Source: Comamonas sp. lk
Lineage (GTDB): Bacteria; Pseudomonadota; Gammaproteobacteria; Burkholderiales; Burkholderiaceae_C
Direction: 5' to 3'
Assembly (NCBI GenBank): GCA_945901215.1
Contig: CAMDKE010000026.1
Span: 1-14,115, forward strand
Length of the DNA: 14,115 nt
Shown: piece after piece, positions 1 through 6,385 of the stretch
How positions within the stretch are numbered: the first letter of the stretch is position 1
Layout: every line of letters begins with the position of its first letter
Position numbers and translations under genes: made by a program
Notes under the pieces: model-generated
Databases searched by the model: none
What the model saw: only the letters and a program-made list of their open reading frames with translations
Told to the model about the DNA's origin: nothing

Positions 1-156
1 GTTCGGCAGGCAGACGCACTGGGTGAATTGATGGATTTGAGCGACAACGATTTGCTGGACCTTTTTTTGGCCCGCAAGTCTCTGGCGCAGATGGAGGCAA
101 CGCTTGATCGCGCCGACCTCCGTGAAATTTTGACAATGGTGAGAGAAACTCGTTGA
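1..156 (+). CDS. sdhE: SdhE, succinate dehydrogenase flavinylation factor (3' part only)
   Basis: The window opens inside this gene; 51 codons are visible, ending in TGA at 154-156. The visible part reads as the C-terminal half of the small SdhE/YgfY (Sdh5) family: an acidic helix followed by a DLLDLFLARK-like stretch near visible residues 18-27 and a final helix ending in VRETR. The family normally has about 80-95 residues and helps attach FAD covalently to SdhA of succinate dehydrogenase in the cytoplasm. The N-terminal RGxxE motif that would prove the assignment lies outside the window, so the call rests on the C-terminal pattern and on the position directly before gltA, a usual place in Burkholderiales after the sdhCDAB genes. 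The gltA start follows its stop by only 11 nt, which suggests one transcript. Confidence 0.75.
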   Translation, partial: VRQADALGELMDLSDNDLLDLFLARKSLAQMEATLDRADLREILTMVRETR

Positions 157-167
157 AAGGTTCTGAG

Positions 168-1478
168 ATGAAATTAGCTGACAACAAAGCCACTATGTCC
201 TTCAGCAACGGCAGTCCCAGTGTGGAGCTTCCAGTGTACGGGGGCAGCATAGGCCCCGATGTAATTGACATACGCAAGCTTTATGCCCAAACCGGCATGT
301 TCACCTACGACCCCGGCTTTTTGTCCACGGCGGCCTGCCAGTCGGCAATTACCTACATCGACGGCGACAAAGGCGAACTTTTGTACCGTGGCTACCCGAT
401 TGAGCAATTGGCAACCCAGTGCGACTTCTTGGAAACCTGCCACCTGCTGCTGTATGGCAACCTGCCCGATGCGGCTGGAAAGGCTGCGTTTACCAAAAAT
501 GTGACCCATCACACCATGGTCAACGAGCAGATGCAATTTTTCCTGCGCGGTTTCCGCCGTGATGCGCACCCCATGGCCATCATGACGGGTCTGGTGGGGG
601 CCCTATCGGCCTTCTACCACGACAGCACCGACATCAACAACCCGGGACACCGTGAGATTTCGGCCATCCGGCTGATCGCAAAAATGCCCACATTGGTAGC
701 AATGGCCTACAAATACAGTGTGGGTCAGCCCTTTATGTACCCCAAGAACGACCTCAGCTACGCGGGCAATTTCCTGCACATGATGTTTGCGACGCCCTGC
801 GAGCCCTATATGGTGAACCCCGTCATTGAGCGCGCACTGGACCGTATTTTTGTACTTCACGCCGACCACGAACAAAACGCATCCACCTCTACGGTGCGCC
901 TGTGCGGATCCTCAGGCACGAACCCGTTTGCCGCTATTGCTGCAGGCGTCGCCTGCCTGTGGGGCCCGGCGCACGGTGGCGCGAACGAAGCCTGCCTGAA
1001 CATGCTCGAAGAAATCCAGGCCATGGGCGGCGTGTCCAAGGTCGGCGACTTCATGAACCAGGTCAAGGACAAGAACTCTGGCGTCAAGCTCATGGGCTTT
1101 GGCCACCGCGTTTATAAAAACTACGACCCCCGCGCCAAGCTAATGCAAGAAACCTGCAACGAGGTGTTGGCCGCCCTGGGCCTTGAAAACGACCCGCTGT
1201 TCAAGCTGGCCAAGGCGCTGGAAAAAATCGCCCTGGAAGACGACTACTTCGTCTCGCGCAAGCTCTACCCCAATGTAGACTTCTATTCGGGCATCGTGCA
1301 GCGCGCCATCGGCATCCCAGTGAAACTATTTACCGGTATTTTTGCCCTGGCACGCACCGTAGGCTGGATTGCCCAGCTCAACGAAATGATTGGCGACCCC
1401 GAATACAAAATTGGCCGCCCACGCCAGCTATTCACCGGCGCGCAACGGCGCGACGTAGTAGAAATCGCCAAGCGATAA
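168..1478 (+). CDS. gltA: Citrate synthase (hexameric, Gram-negative type)
   Basis: Citrate synthase condenses acetyl-CoA with oxaloacetate to citrate in the cytoplasm and starts the TCA cycle. The 436-residue length fits the Gram-negative type. The three catalytic residues are visible: His269 in GPAHGGANEA, His313 in GFGHRVYKNYDPRAK and Asp371 in PNVDFYSG. The HADHEQNAST motif, with its His at 234, is also present. The ATG at 168 was chosen because an AAAGG ribosome site (156-160) lies 7 nt upstream and the protein then starts MKLADNKAT, a beginning I associate with this family in Comamonadaceae. An in-frame TTG at 153 would add five residues but overlaps the sdhE stop and has no better ribosome site. 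The gene probably shares a transcript with sdhE and is closed by the hairpin at 1499-1524. Confidence 0.97.
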   Translation: MKLADNKATMSFSNGSPSVELPVYGGSIGPDVIDIRKLYAQTGMFTYDPGFLSTAACQSAITYIDGDKGELLYRGYPIEQLATQCDFLETCHLLLYGNLPDAAGKAAFTKNVTHHTMVNEQMQFFLRGFRRDAHPMAIMTGLVGALSAFYHDSTDINNPGHREISAIRLIAKMPTLVAMAYKYSVGQPFMYPKNDLSYAGNFLHMMFATPCEPYMVNPVIERALDRIFVLHADHEQNASTSTVRLCGSSGTNPFAAIAAGVACLWGPAHGGANEACLNMLEEIQAMGGVSKVGDFMNQVKDKNSGVKLMGFGHRVYKNYDPRAKLMQETCNEVLAALGLENDPLFKLAKALEKIALEDDYFVSRKLYPNVDFYSGIVQRAIGIPVKLFTGIFALARTVGWIAQLNEMIGDPEYKIGRPRQLFTGAQRRDVVEIAKR

Positions 1479-1498
1479 GCCGCCTGCGAATCCACTCC

Positions 1499-1524
1499 AA
1501 TGCCCCGCCCTGCGGGGCATTTTT
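1499..1524 (+). terminator. Intrinsic terminator after gltA
   Basis: A perfect inverted repeat has a left arm at 1500-1508 (ATGCCCCGC), a 3-nt loop CCT, and a right arm at 1512-1520 (GCGGGGCAT). One further A-T pair extends it (1499/1521). It is followed by a T run ending at 1524. A GC-rich stem, a tight loop and a T tract 21 nt after the gltA stop make this a classic Rho-independent terminator, separating the sdhE-gltA unit from leuC. Confidence 0.9.
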
Positions 1525-1548
1525 CATGCGGCGCCCTCGGCATAAAAT
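1521..1548 (+). promoter_or_regulatory. Candidate sigma70-like promoter for leuC
   Basis: TAAAAT at 1543-1548 matches five of six positions of the -10 consensus. TTTTCA at 1521-1526, 16 nt upstream, matches four of six positions of the -35 consensus. Initiation about 7 nt after the -10 would give a 5' leader of roughly 20 nt before leuC. The proposed -35 reuses the T tract of the gltA terminator. A separate promoter here is expected, because gltA is cut off by a strong terminator. The call rests on pattern only. Confidence 0.4.
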
Positions 1549-1573
1549 GCCAGCCCGCACACAAGGAAGTTCC

Positions 1574-2995
1574 ATGGGCCGCACCCTGTACGACAAGATC
1601 TGGGACGAACACGTCGTCCATACCGAAGAAGACGGCACCGCCATCCTCTACATAGACCGCCATCTGGTCCACGAAGTCACCAGCCCCCAGGCCTTTGAGG
1701 GTCTGCGCGAGGCCGGGCGCAAGGTCTGGCGCGTGAGCTCCATCGTCGCCACCGCCGACCACAACACACCCACCACAGGATGGGAACTGGGCTACGACGG
1801 CATTACCGACCCGGTCAGCAAAGAGCAAATCACCACGCTTAACACCAATATCGCCGAGTTTGGCTCAGCGGCGTTTTTCCCCTTCATGTCCAAGCGCCAG
1901 GGAATCGTGCACGTGATTGGCCCGGAAAACGGCGCCACCCTGCCCGGCATGACGGTGGTCTGCGGCGACAGCCACACCTCCACGCACGGCGCTTTTGGAG
2001 CTCTGGCACACGGCATTGGCACCAGCGAGGTCGAGCATGTGATGGCCACGCAAACCCTGCTGGCCAAAAAAGCCAAAAACATGCTGATCCGCGCCAATGG
2101 CGTCTTGTCCAAGGGCTGCACCGCCAAGGATATGGTGCTGGCCATCATCGGCAAAATCGGCACTGCCGGCGGCACGGGCTACACCATCGAGTTTGCTGGA
2201 ACTGCCATCCGCGCCCTGAGTATGGAAGGCCGCATGACGGTCTGCAATATGGCCATTGAGGGCGGCGCCCGCGCCGGTCTGGTGGCGGTGGATGAGAAAA
2301 CCATCGCCTATGTCAAGGGCCGTCCGCTCTCGCCCTCGGGTATCGAATGGGATCAGGCCGTGGCTTACTGGAAAACCTTGCATTCAGATACCGATGCCCA
2401 CTTTGACGCCGTCATCGACCTCGATGCGAGTCAGATAGCCCCACACGTAACCTGGGGCACCTCGCCTGAGATGGTCTTGTCCATTGAAGACCACGTGCCC
2501 GATCCCGACAAAGAAAAGGACAGCAACAAGCGCGGCGCCATCGAGCGCGCCCTCACCTACATGGGCCTGGCACCCGGCAAACCGCTCAACGATATTTTTG
2601 TGGACAAGGTGTTTATCGGCTCGTGCACCAACAGCCGCATAGAAGACATGCGCGAAGCCGCTGCCCTGGTACAAAAGTTGGGGCAAAAAGTGGCTAAAAA
2701 CGTGCGCTTGGCCCTGGTGGTCCCGGGCTCCGGCCTGGTCAAAGAACAGGCCGAACGCGAAGGCTTGGACAAGATTTTTATCGCCGCTGGCTTTGAGTGG
2801 CGCGAACCCGGCTGCTCCATGTGCCTGGCCATGAATGCCGACCGCCTAGAGCCCGGCGAGCGCTGCGCCTCCACCAGCAACCGCAACTTCGAAGGCCGCC
2901 AGGGCGCCGGGGGCCGCACCCATTTGGTCAGCCCGGCCATGGCTGCTGCTGCTGCCATCCACGGCCACTTTGTCGACGTGCGCAAATTCGTCTAA
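1574..2995 (+). CDS. leuC: 3-isopropylmalate dehydratase, large subunit
   Basis: LeuC pairs with LeuD to convert 2-isopropylmalate to 3-isopropylmalate in leucine synthesis. It is an aconitase-family 4Fe-4S enzyme. The three cluster ligands are visible as Cys351 (FIGSCTNSR), Cys414 and Cys417 (EPGCSMCLAMN). Other family signatures include GDSHTSTHGAFG at 131-142 and the C-terminal SNRNFEGRQG at 435-444. The ATG at 1574 gives 473 residues, the usual length, and has AAGGAAG (1563-1569) as ribosome site. The longer in-frame ATG at 1526 lies in the gltA terminator and promoter region and would add 16 residues that look non-native. The leuD gene starts 13 nt after the stop. Some relatives carry a small entericidin-like gene between leuC and leuD; there is no room for one here. 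Confidence 0.97.
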   Translation: MGRTLYDKIWDEHVVHTEEDGTAILYIDRHLVHEVTSPQAFEGLREAGRKVWRVSSIVATADHNTPTTGWELGYDGITDPVSKEQITTLNTNIAEFGSAAFFPFMSKRQGIVHVIGPENGATLPGMTVVCGDSHTSTHGAFGALAHGIGTSEVEHVMATQTLLAKKAKNMLIRANGVLSKGCTAKDMVLAIIGKIGTAGGTGYTIEFAGTAIRALSMEGRMTVCNMAIEGGARAGLVAVDEKTIAYVKGRPLSPSGIEWDQAVAYWKTLHSDTDAHFDAVIDLDASQIAPHVTWGTSPEMVLSIEDHVPDPDKEKDSNKRGAIERALTYMGLAPGKPLNDIFVDKVFIGSCTNSRIEDMREAAALVQKLGQKVAKNVRLALVVPGSGLVKEQAEREGLDKIFIAAGFEWREPGCSMCLAMNADRLEPGERCASTSNRNFEGRQGAGGRTHLVSPAMAAAAAIHGHFVDVRKFV

Positions 2996-3008
2996 AGGGC
3001 TTTTGTCA

Positions 3009-3659
3009 ATGCAAAAATTCAATCTGCACCAAGGCCTGGTCGCTCCCATGGACCGGGAAAACGTCGATACCGACGCCATCATCCCCAAGCAGTTCCTCAA
3101 ATCCATCCGCAAAACCGGCTTTGGCCCCAACCTGTTCGATGAATGGCGCTACCTGGACCACGGAGAGCCCGGCCAAGACCCCACCACCCGACGACCCAAC
3201 CCCGACTTTGTGCTGAATCAGCCGCGCTATGCGGGCGCGAGCATTTTGCTGGCCCGAAAGAACTTTGGCTGCGGATCCTCCCGCGAGCACGCGCCCTGGG
3301 CCTTAGACCAATACGGCTTTCGCGCCATCATCGCGCCCAGCTTTGCGGACATCTTCTTCAACAACAGTTTTAAGAATGGCTTGCTGCCCATCGTATTGCC
3401 CGAGGCGACGGTGGACCAACTATTCAACGAAGCGCTGGCTTTTCCAGGCTTTACGCTGACGGTGGACCTGGAACGCCAGGTCGTCGTGCGGCCCCAGGGG
3501 GAGGAAATCCCGTTTGAAGTGCAGGCATTTCGCAAGTTTTGCCTGCAAAACGGCTTTGACGACATTGGCCTGACCTTGCGCCAGGCAGACAAGATCCGCG
3601 CCTTTGAAGCCCAACGCCTGGCGCAAAAGCCCTGGCTGGCCCGCTCGATGGTGAGCTGA
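3009..3659 (+). CDS. leuD: 3-isopropylmalate dehydratase, small subunit
   Basis: LeuD is the swivelling small subunit that completes the isopropylmalate isomerase with LeuC. The 216-residue length is normal for the proteobacterial form. Seen in the sequence are the N-terminal DRENVDTDAIIPKQFL region (15-30) and the core motif NFGCGSSREHAPWAL (85-99), which contacts substrate and the LeuC cluster site, followed by FADIFFNNSFKNGLLP (112-127). The ATG at 3009 was chosen over an in-frame ATG at 2970, because the latter lies within leuC and the AAAGGG site at 2994-2999 sits 9 nt before 3009. The 13-nt gap to leuC points to co-transcription and probably coupled synthesis of the two subunits. Confidence 0.96.
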   Translation: MQKFNLHQGLVAPMDRENVDTDAIIPKQFLKSIRKTGFGPNLFDEWRYLDHGEPGQDPTTRRPNPDFVLNQPRYAGASILLARKNFGCGSSREHAPWALDQYGFRAIIAPSFADIFFNNSFKNGLLPIVLPEATVDQLFNEALAFPGFTLTVDLERQVVVRPQGEEIPFEVQAFRKFCLQNGFDDIGLTLRQADKIRAFEAQRLAQKPWLARSMVS

Positions 3660-3694
3660 TCATTTTTTTACGTATTTAGTTTCCCAAGGACACC

Positions 3695-4765
3695 ATGAAA
3701 ATTGCAGTTTTACCGGGCGACGGCATCGGCACCGAAATCGTGGCCGAAGCCATCAAGGTTCTCAAGGTATTGGACCTGGACCTGACGCTGGAAACCGCCC
3801 TGGTCGGCGGCGCCGCTTTTGAGGCCCATGGTCACCCGCTGCCCGATTCCACCCTGAAACTGGCGATGGCCTCCGACGCCGTGCTTTTTGGCGCGGTGGG
3901 CGACTGGAAATACGACACCCTGGACCGCCCGCTGCGGCCCGAGCAGGCCATTTTGGGCCTGCGCAAAAACATGGGTCTGTTCGCCAACTTTCGCCCGGCG
4001 ATTTGCTATAAGCAACTCACCGATGCATCCAGCCTCAAGCCCGAGTTGGTGTCGGGCCTGGACATTCTGATCATCCGCGAACTCACAGGCGACATCTACT
4101 TTGGCCAGCCACGCGGCCGGCGCGTCGCCACCGACGGGCACTTCCCCGGAAGCGAAGAGGCTTTTGACACCATGCGCTACTCTCGCCCCGAGATCGAGCG
4201 CATTGCACATGTGGCCTTTCAGGCTGCCCGCAAACGCGGCAAGCGCGTCACCAGCGTGGACAAAGCCAACGTGCTGGAAACCTTCCAACTCTGGAAAGAC
4301 GTGGTCACCGAGATAGGCCTGCAGTACCCCGACGTGGCGCTGGACCACATGTATGTGGACAACGCCGCGATGCAACTGGTCAAAGCGCCCAAGAAGTTTG
4401 ACGTGGTGGTCACCGGCAACATGTTTGGCGACATCTTGAGTGATGCTGCGGCCATGCTGACCGGCAGCATCGGCATGCTCCCTTCGGCCAGCCTGAACGC
4501 CAAGAACCAGGGCCTGTACGAGCCCAGCCACGGCAGCGCACCCGACATCGCCGGCAAAGGCGTTGCCAACCCGCTGGCCACCATCCTGAGCGCGGCCATG
4601 ATGTTGCGCTTTAGCCTGAACCAGCCCCAAGCCGCTGCCCGCATCGAAGCCGCAGTGGATGCCGTGCTCAGCCAGGGCTTGCGAACCTCCGACATTTATA
4701 GCGCCGGCACGACCAAAGTTGGCACGCTGGAGATGGGCGATGCGGTGGTGAAGGCGTTAGCCTAA
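3695..4765 (+). CDS. leuB: 3-isopropylmalate dehydrogenase
   Basis: LeuB oxidises and decarboxylates 3-isopropylmalate with NAD+ to 2-oxoisocaproate, the penultimate step of leucine synthesis. The 356-residue protein has the N-terminal LPGDGIGTE loop (6-14). Substrate and metal residues of the decarboxylating dehydrogenase family are in place: Arg90, Arg100, Arg128, Tyr135, Lys190, Asp222, Asp246 and Asp250. The EPSHGSAPDIAGKG motif (276-289) fits the NAD-binding site of isopropylmalate rather than isocitrate dehydrogenase. AAGGA lies just upstream of the ATG. The 35-nt gap after leuD is AT-rich with a T7 run at 3663-3669, but lacks a convincing stem. It probably ends the leuCDB unit, since a new promoter-like element follows before asd. 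Confidence 0.97.
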   Translation: MKIAVLPGDGIGTEIVAEAIKVLKVLDLDLTLETALVGGAAFEAHGHPLPDSTLKLAMASDAVLFGAVGDWKYDTLDRPLRPEQAILGLRKNMGLFANFRPAICYKQLTDASSLKPELVSGLDILIIRELTGDIYFGQPRGRRVATDGHFPGSEEAFDTMRYSRPEIERIAHVAFQAARKRGKRVTSVDKANVLETFQLWKDVVTEIGLQYPDVALDHMYVDNAAMQLVKAPKKFDVVVTGNMFGDILSDAAAMLTGSIGMLPSASLNAKNQGLYEPSHGSAPDIAGKGVANPLATILSAAMMLRFSLNQPQAAARIEAAVDAVLSQGLRTSDIYSAGTTKVGTLEMGDAVVKALA

Positions 4766-4773
4766 AGAAAAAA

Positions 4774-4820
4774 AGTCCGCACTGGAACGTGGCATTTTCG
4801 GCCTCAGGCCAAGCGGAACT
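4774..4820 (+). other. Imperfect hairpin in the leuB-asd gap
   Basis: AGTCCGC at 4774-4780 can pair with GCGGAACT at 4813-4820 if one A is bulged. Inside lies GGCC (4800-4803), able to pair with GGCC (4807-4810) across a 3-nt loop. No T run follows on the plus strand. Instead an A-rich run (4766-4773) precedes it, so as an intrinsic terminator it would read better on the minus strand. Its role is unknown; it may mark the 3' end of the leuCDB mRNA. Confidence 0.35.
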
Positions 4821-4850
4821 GTGCAAAAGTAAGCCATAAGTCGGTCTAGT

Positions 4851-4856
4851 TACAAT
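4851..4856 (+). promoter_or_regulatory. Candidate -10 box for the asd leader transcript
   Basis: TACAAT matches five of six positions of the sigma70 -10 consensus. No good -35 is seen at 16-18 nt spacing, and no TG extension is present, so any promoter would be weak or need an activator. If used, transcription would begin near 4863-4864, almost exactly on the ATG of the small leader ORF. The message would then be leaderless or nearly so. Confidence 0.4.
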
Positions 4857-4863
4857 CATGTGT

Positions 4864-4965
4864 ATGTTTCACGCCTACCGGTTCACCTTGAACAACGTCA
4901 TTGCCTTTGCGGCAGATGACGGTGCGCGTGCATTCACCACCAAAACCACGACCACTAAGGGCTGA
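4864..4965 (+). CDS. Candidate Thr/Lys-rich leader peptide upstream of asd
   Basis: This is a 33-codon ORF too short for ordinary gene calling. An in-frame ATG two codons upstream (4858) is an alternative start but lies only 1 nt after the -10 box. The first 24 residues (MFHAYRFTLNNV onward) are unremarkable. The end reads Thr-Thr-Lys-Thr-Thr-Thr-Thr-Lys-Gly-stop, with the eight Thr/Lys codons at 4936-4959. Thr and Lys are both end products of the pathway that passes through Asd, the next gene 91 nt downstream. Known leader peptides of amino acid operons, such as thrL, carry runs of the regulated amino acids in this way. There is no Shine-Dalgarno site, so translation would have to be leaderless. 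It could instead be a chance ORF or a small protein with another role. I do not recognise a named family. Confidence 0.5.
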   Translation: MFHAYRFTLNNVIAFAADDGARAFTTKTTTTKG

Positions 4966-4972
4966 TCCAGCT

Positions 4973-5036
4973 CCGGTTCGTCGTGCGCCCCCCCGGCCAG
5001 ACGAGCCGGGCAAACAGCCAGGTCTGGGCATGTTTT
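4973..5036 (+). promoter_or_regulatory. Candidate attenuator with mutually exclusive hairpins before asd
   Basis: Three stems compete. Stem A pairs 4973-4982 (CCGGTTCGTC) with 5000-5009 (GACGAGCCGG), 10 bp with one G-U. Stem B pairs 4992-4997 with 5005-5010 (CCCGGC/GCCGGG). Stem C pairs 4997-5002 with 5022-5027 (CCAGAC/GTCTGG) and is followed by GCATG and four T at 5033-5036. A shares bases 5000-5002 with C, so only one can form. The leader ORF stops 8 nt before stem A. A ribosome resting on the stop codon would cover part of the left arm of A and favour C (terminator-like). A ribosome stalled on the Thr/Lys codons would leave A free and prevent C. The stem C terminator is weak (6 bp, large loop, short T run), which is the main reservation. 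Confidence 0.45.
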
Positions 5037-5056
5037 AAAACTGAAAGGGCGTTGAA

Positions 5057-6187
5057 ATGAGCAAGTTAGTAGGATTGGTTGGCTGGCGCGGCATGGTCGG
5101 TTCGGTGTTGATGGACCGCATGCAGACCGAAGGTGATTTCGACCTGATCGAGCCCCTGTTTTTCTCCACCTCGAATGCCGGCGGCGAAGCCCCGGCTCTG
5201 GCCAAGAACGAAGCCACGCTGCAAGACGCTTTCAATATCGACGCGCTCAAGCGCTGCGAAATCATCATCAGCACCCAGGGAGGCGACTACACCACCGCCG
5301 TTTTCCCCAAGCTGCGCGCCGCTGGTTGGAACGGCCACTGGATTGACGCCGCGTCCACCCTGCGCATGGAAAAAGACGCCGTCATCATCTTAGACCCCGT
5401 CAATCTGCCCGTCATCCAGAAGGCAATGGCTGCGGGTGGTAAAAATTGGATTGGCGGCAATTGCACCGTCAGTTGCATGCTGATGGGCGTGGGGGCGCTC
5501 TACAAAGCAGGCTTGGTCGAGTGGATGAGCACCCAGACTTACCAAGCCGCTTCAGGCGGCGGAGCACAGCATATGCGCGAGTTGCTGACCCAATACGGGA
5601 CACTCAACGCTGAAGTCAAGGCGCTCCTGGACGATCCGAAAAGCTCTATTTTGGAGATCGACCGACTAGTGGCTGCCAAGCAGCGATCCTTCAGCGCCAC
5701 GGAAACAGCCAACTTTGGCGTGCCACTGGGCGGGTCGCTGATCCCCTGGATCGACAAGGACCTTGGCAACGGCATGTCCAAAGAAGAATGGAAAGGCATG
5801 GCCGAGACCAACAAGATTCTGGGCCAGGGCGAAGGCTTTGGCTCTGCGGCGGTGCCGGTGGACGGTTTCTGCGTTCGAATTGGTGCGATGCGGTGCCACA
5901 GCCAGGCGATGACTTTCAAGCTCAGGAAAAACGTGCCCTTAGCCGACATAGAGGCCATGATCGCCGCTGACAATGCATGGGTCAAGCTAGTGCCCAACAC
6001 ACGTGAGGCGAGCATCCGCGACCTGACTCCCGTGGCGGTGACAGGCACGATGGCGATTCCGGTGGGCCGGGTGCGCAAGTTGGCCATGGGGCCGGTATTT
6101 GTGGGTGCATTCACTGTTGGCGACCAACTTCTGTGGGGTGCCGCGGAGCCTTTGCGCCGGATGCTGCGTATTCTTTTGCAAGGTTAA
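5057..6187 (+). CDS. asd: Aspartate-semialdehyde dehydrogenase
   Basis: Asd reduces aspartyl phosphate with NADPH to aspartate semialdehyde, the common precursor of lysine, diaminopimelate, threonine and methionine. The 376-residue protein resembles the E. coli type. It has an N-terminal nucleotide-binding segment GLVGWRGMVGSVLMDRM (6-22), the nucleophile Cys136 in GGNCTVSC, the loop QAASGGGAQHMREL (163-176), Arg274 in FCVRIGAMRCH, and the acid/base His281. The ATG at 5057 has AAAGGG (5044-5049) 7 nt upstream. The gene follows a 291-base gap with its own promoter-like box and possible attenuator, so it is probably regulated apart from leuCDB. The SD sequence can also pair with 4985-4990 in the leader, which offers a second possible control point. 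Confidence 0.97.
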   Translation: MSKLVGLVGWRGMVGSVLMDRMQTEGDFDLIEPLFFSTSNAGGEAPALAKNEATLQDAFNIDALKRCEIIISTQGGDYTTAVFPKLRAAGWNGHWIDAASTLRMEKDAVIILDPVNLPVIQKAMAAGGKNWIGGNCTVSCMLMGVGALYKAGLVEWMSTQTYQAASGGGAQHMRELLTQYGTLNAEVKALLDDPKSSILEIDRLVAAKQRSFSATETANFGVPLGGSLIPWIDKDLGNGMSKEEWKGMAETNKILGQGEGFGSAAVPVDGFCVRIGAMRCHSQAMTFKLRKNVPLADIEAMIAADNAWVKLVPNTREASIRDLTPVAVTGTMAIPVGRVRKLAMGPVFVGAFTVGDQLLWGAAEPLRRMLRILLQG

Positions 6188-6188
6188 A

Positions 6189-6207
6189 CTAGGCCCTGCG
6201 GGTCTAG
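6189..6207 (+). terminator. Hairpin right after asd, possible weak terminator or 3' end
   Basis: CTAGGCCC (6189-6196) pairs with GGGTCTAG (6200-6207) over a 3-nt loop, giving 8 bp with one G-U. It starts directly after the asd stop codon. No T tract follows, so it is not a canonical intrinsic terminator. It may protect the mRNA 3' end or act with Rho. Confidence 0.4.
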
Positions 6208-6211
6208 GCAG

Positions 6212-6307
6212 GAAATGCCCGTCCATTATTTATGTGAAATACGTCACCTTAGGAGTGCTATTCCTAATTAAAATGGAAACCGGTTGGGCGGCGTGTCTGG
6301 GCATTTC
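6212..6307. repeat. Spaced inverted repeat and small palindrome in the asd-fimV gap
   Basis: GAAATGCCC (6212-6220) is perfectly complementary to GGGCATTTC (6299-6307), with 78 nt between. Inside lies a second inverted repeat, TTAGGA (6249-6254) and TCCTAA (6262-6267), with a 7-nt spacer, of the size of a dimeric regulator site. The rest of the 198-nt gap holds AT-rich stretches such as TAAAAT (6269-6274) that could serve as a fimV -10 box, but no clear -35. I see no ORF here. Confidence 0.3.
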
Positions 6308-6385
6308 GACAATAAAGTCCAGCGGTTTTCGCTTACAACCGAACGCGGAGCGATTTTCAGATCCAGGGAAAGGTAGGACGTAGCA

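Noticed and set aside
153..167. Longer gltA reading from TTG at 153, overlapping the sdhE stop
   Set aside because: The ATG at 168 has a well-spaced AAAGG and gives the expected N-terminus; the five added residues have no support.
1526..1573. Longer leuC start at ATG 1526
   Set aside because: It begins inside the gltA terminator and promoter region, has no ribosome site and adds 16 residues unlike the family. The ATG at 1574 has AAGGAAG.
3643..3669. GCTC/GAGC hairpin followed by T7 between leuD and leuB, as a terminator
   Set aside because: The stem is only 4 bp and the T run starts 6 nt after it. Neighbouring genes in one pathway make a terminator here unlikely.
3710..4630. 306-codon open frame on the minus strand opposite leuB
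   Set aside because: It is the antisense shadow of a GC-rich gene, with His/Gly/Val-rich composition and no recognisable family; leuB is certain on the other strand.
5030..5038. Three-codon ORF ATG-TTT-TAA between the leader hairpins and asd
   Set aside because: It is too short to interpret and has no ribosome site; it probably arises by chance in the AT-rich stretch.
6284..6313. TTGGGC-N18-GACAAT as a fimV promoter
   Set aside because: Only 3 of 6 and 4 of 6 consensus matches with long spacing, no better than other places in this gap.
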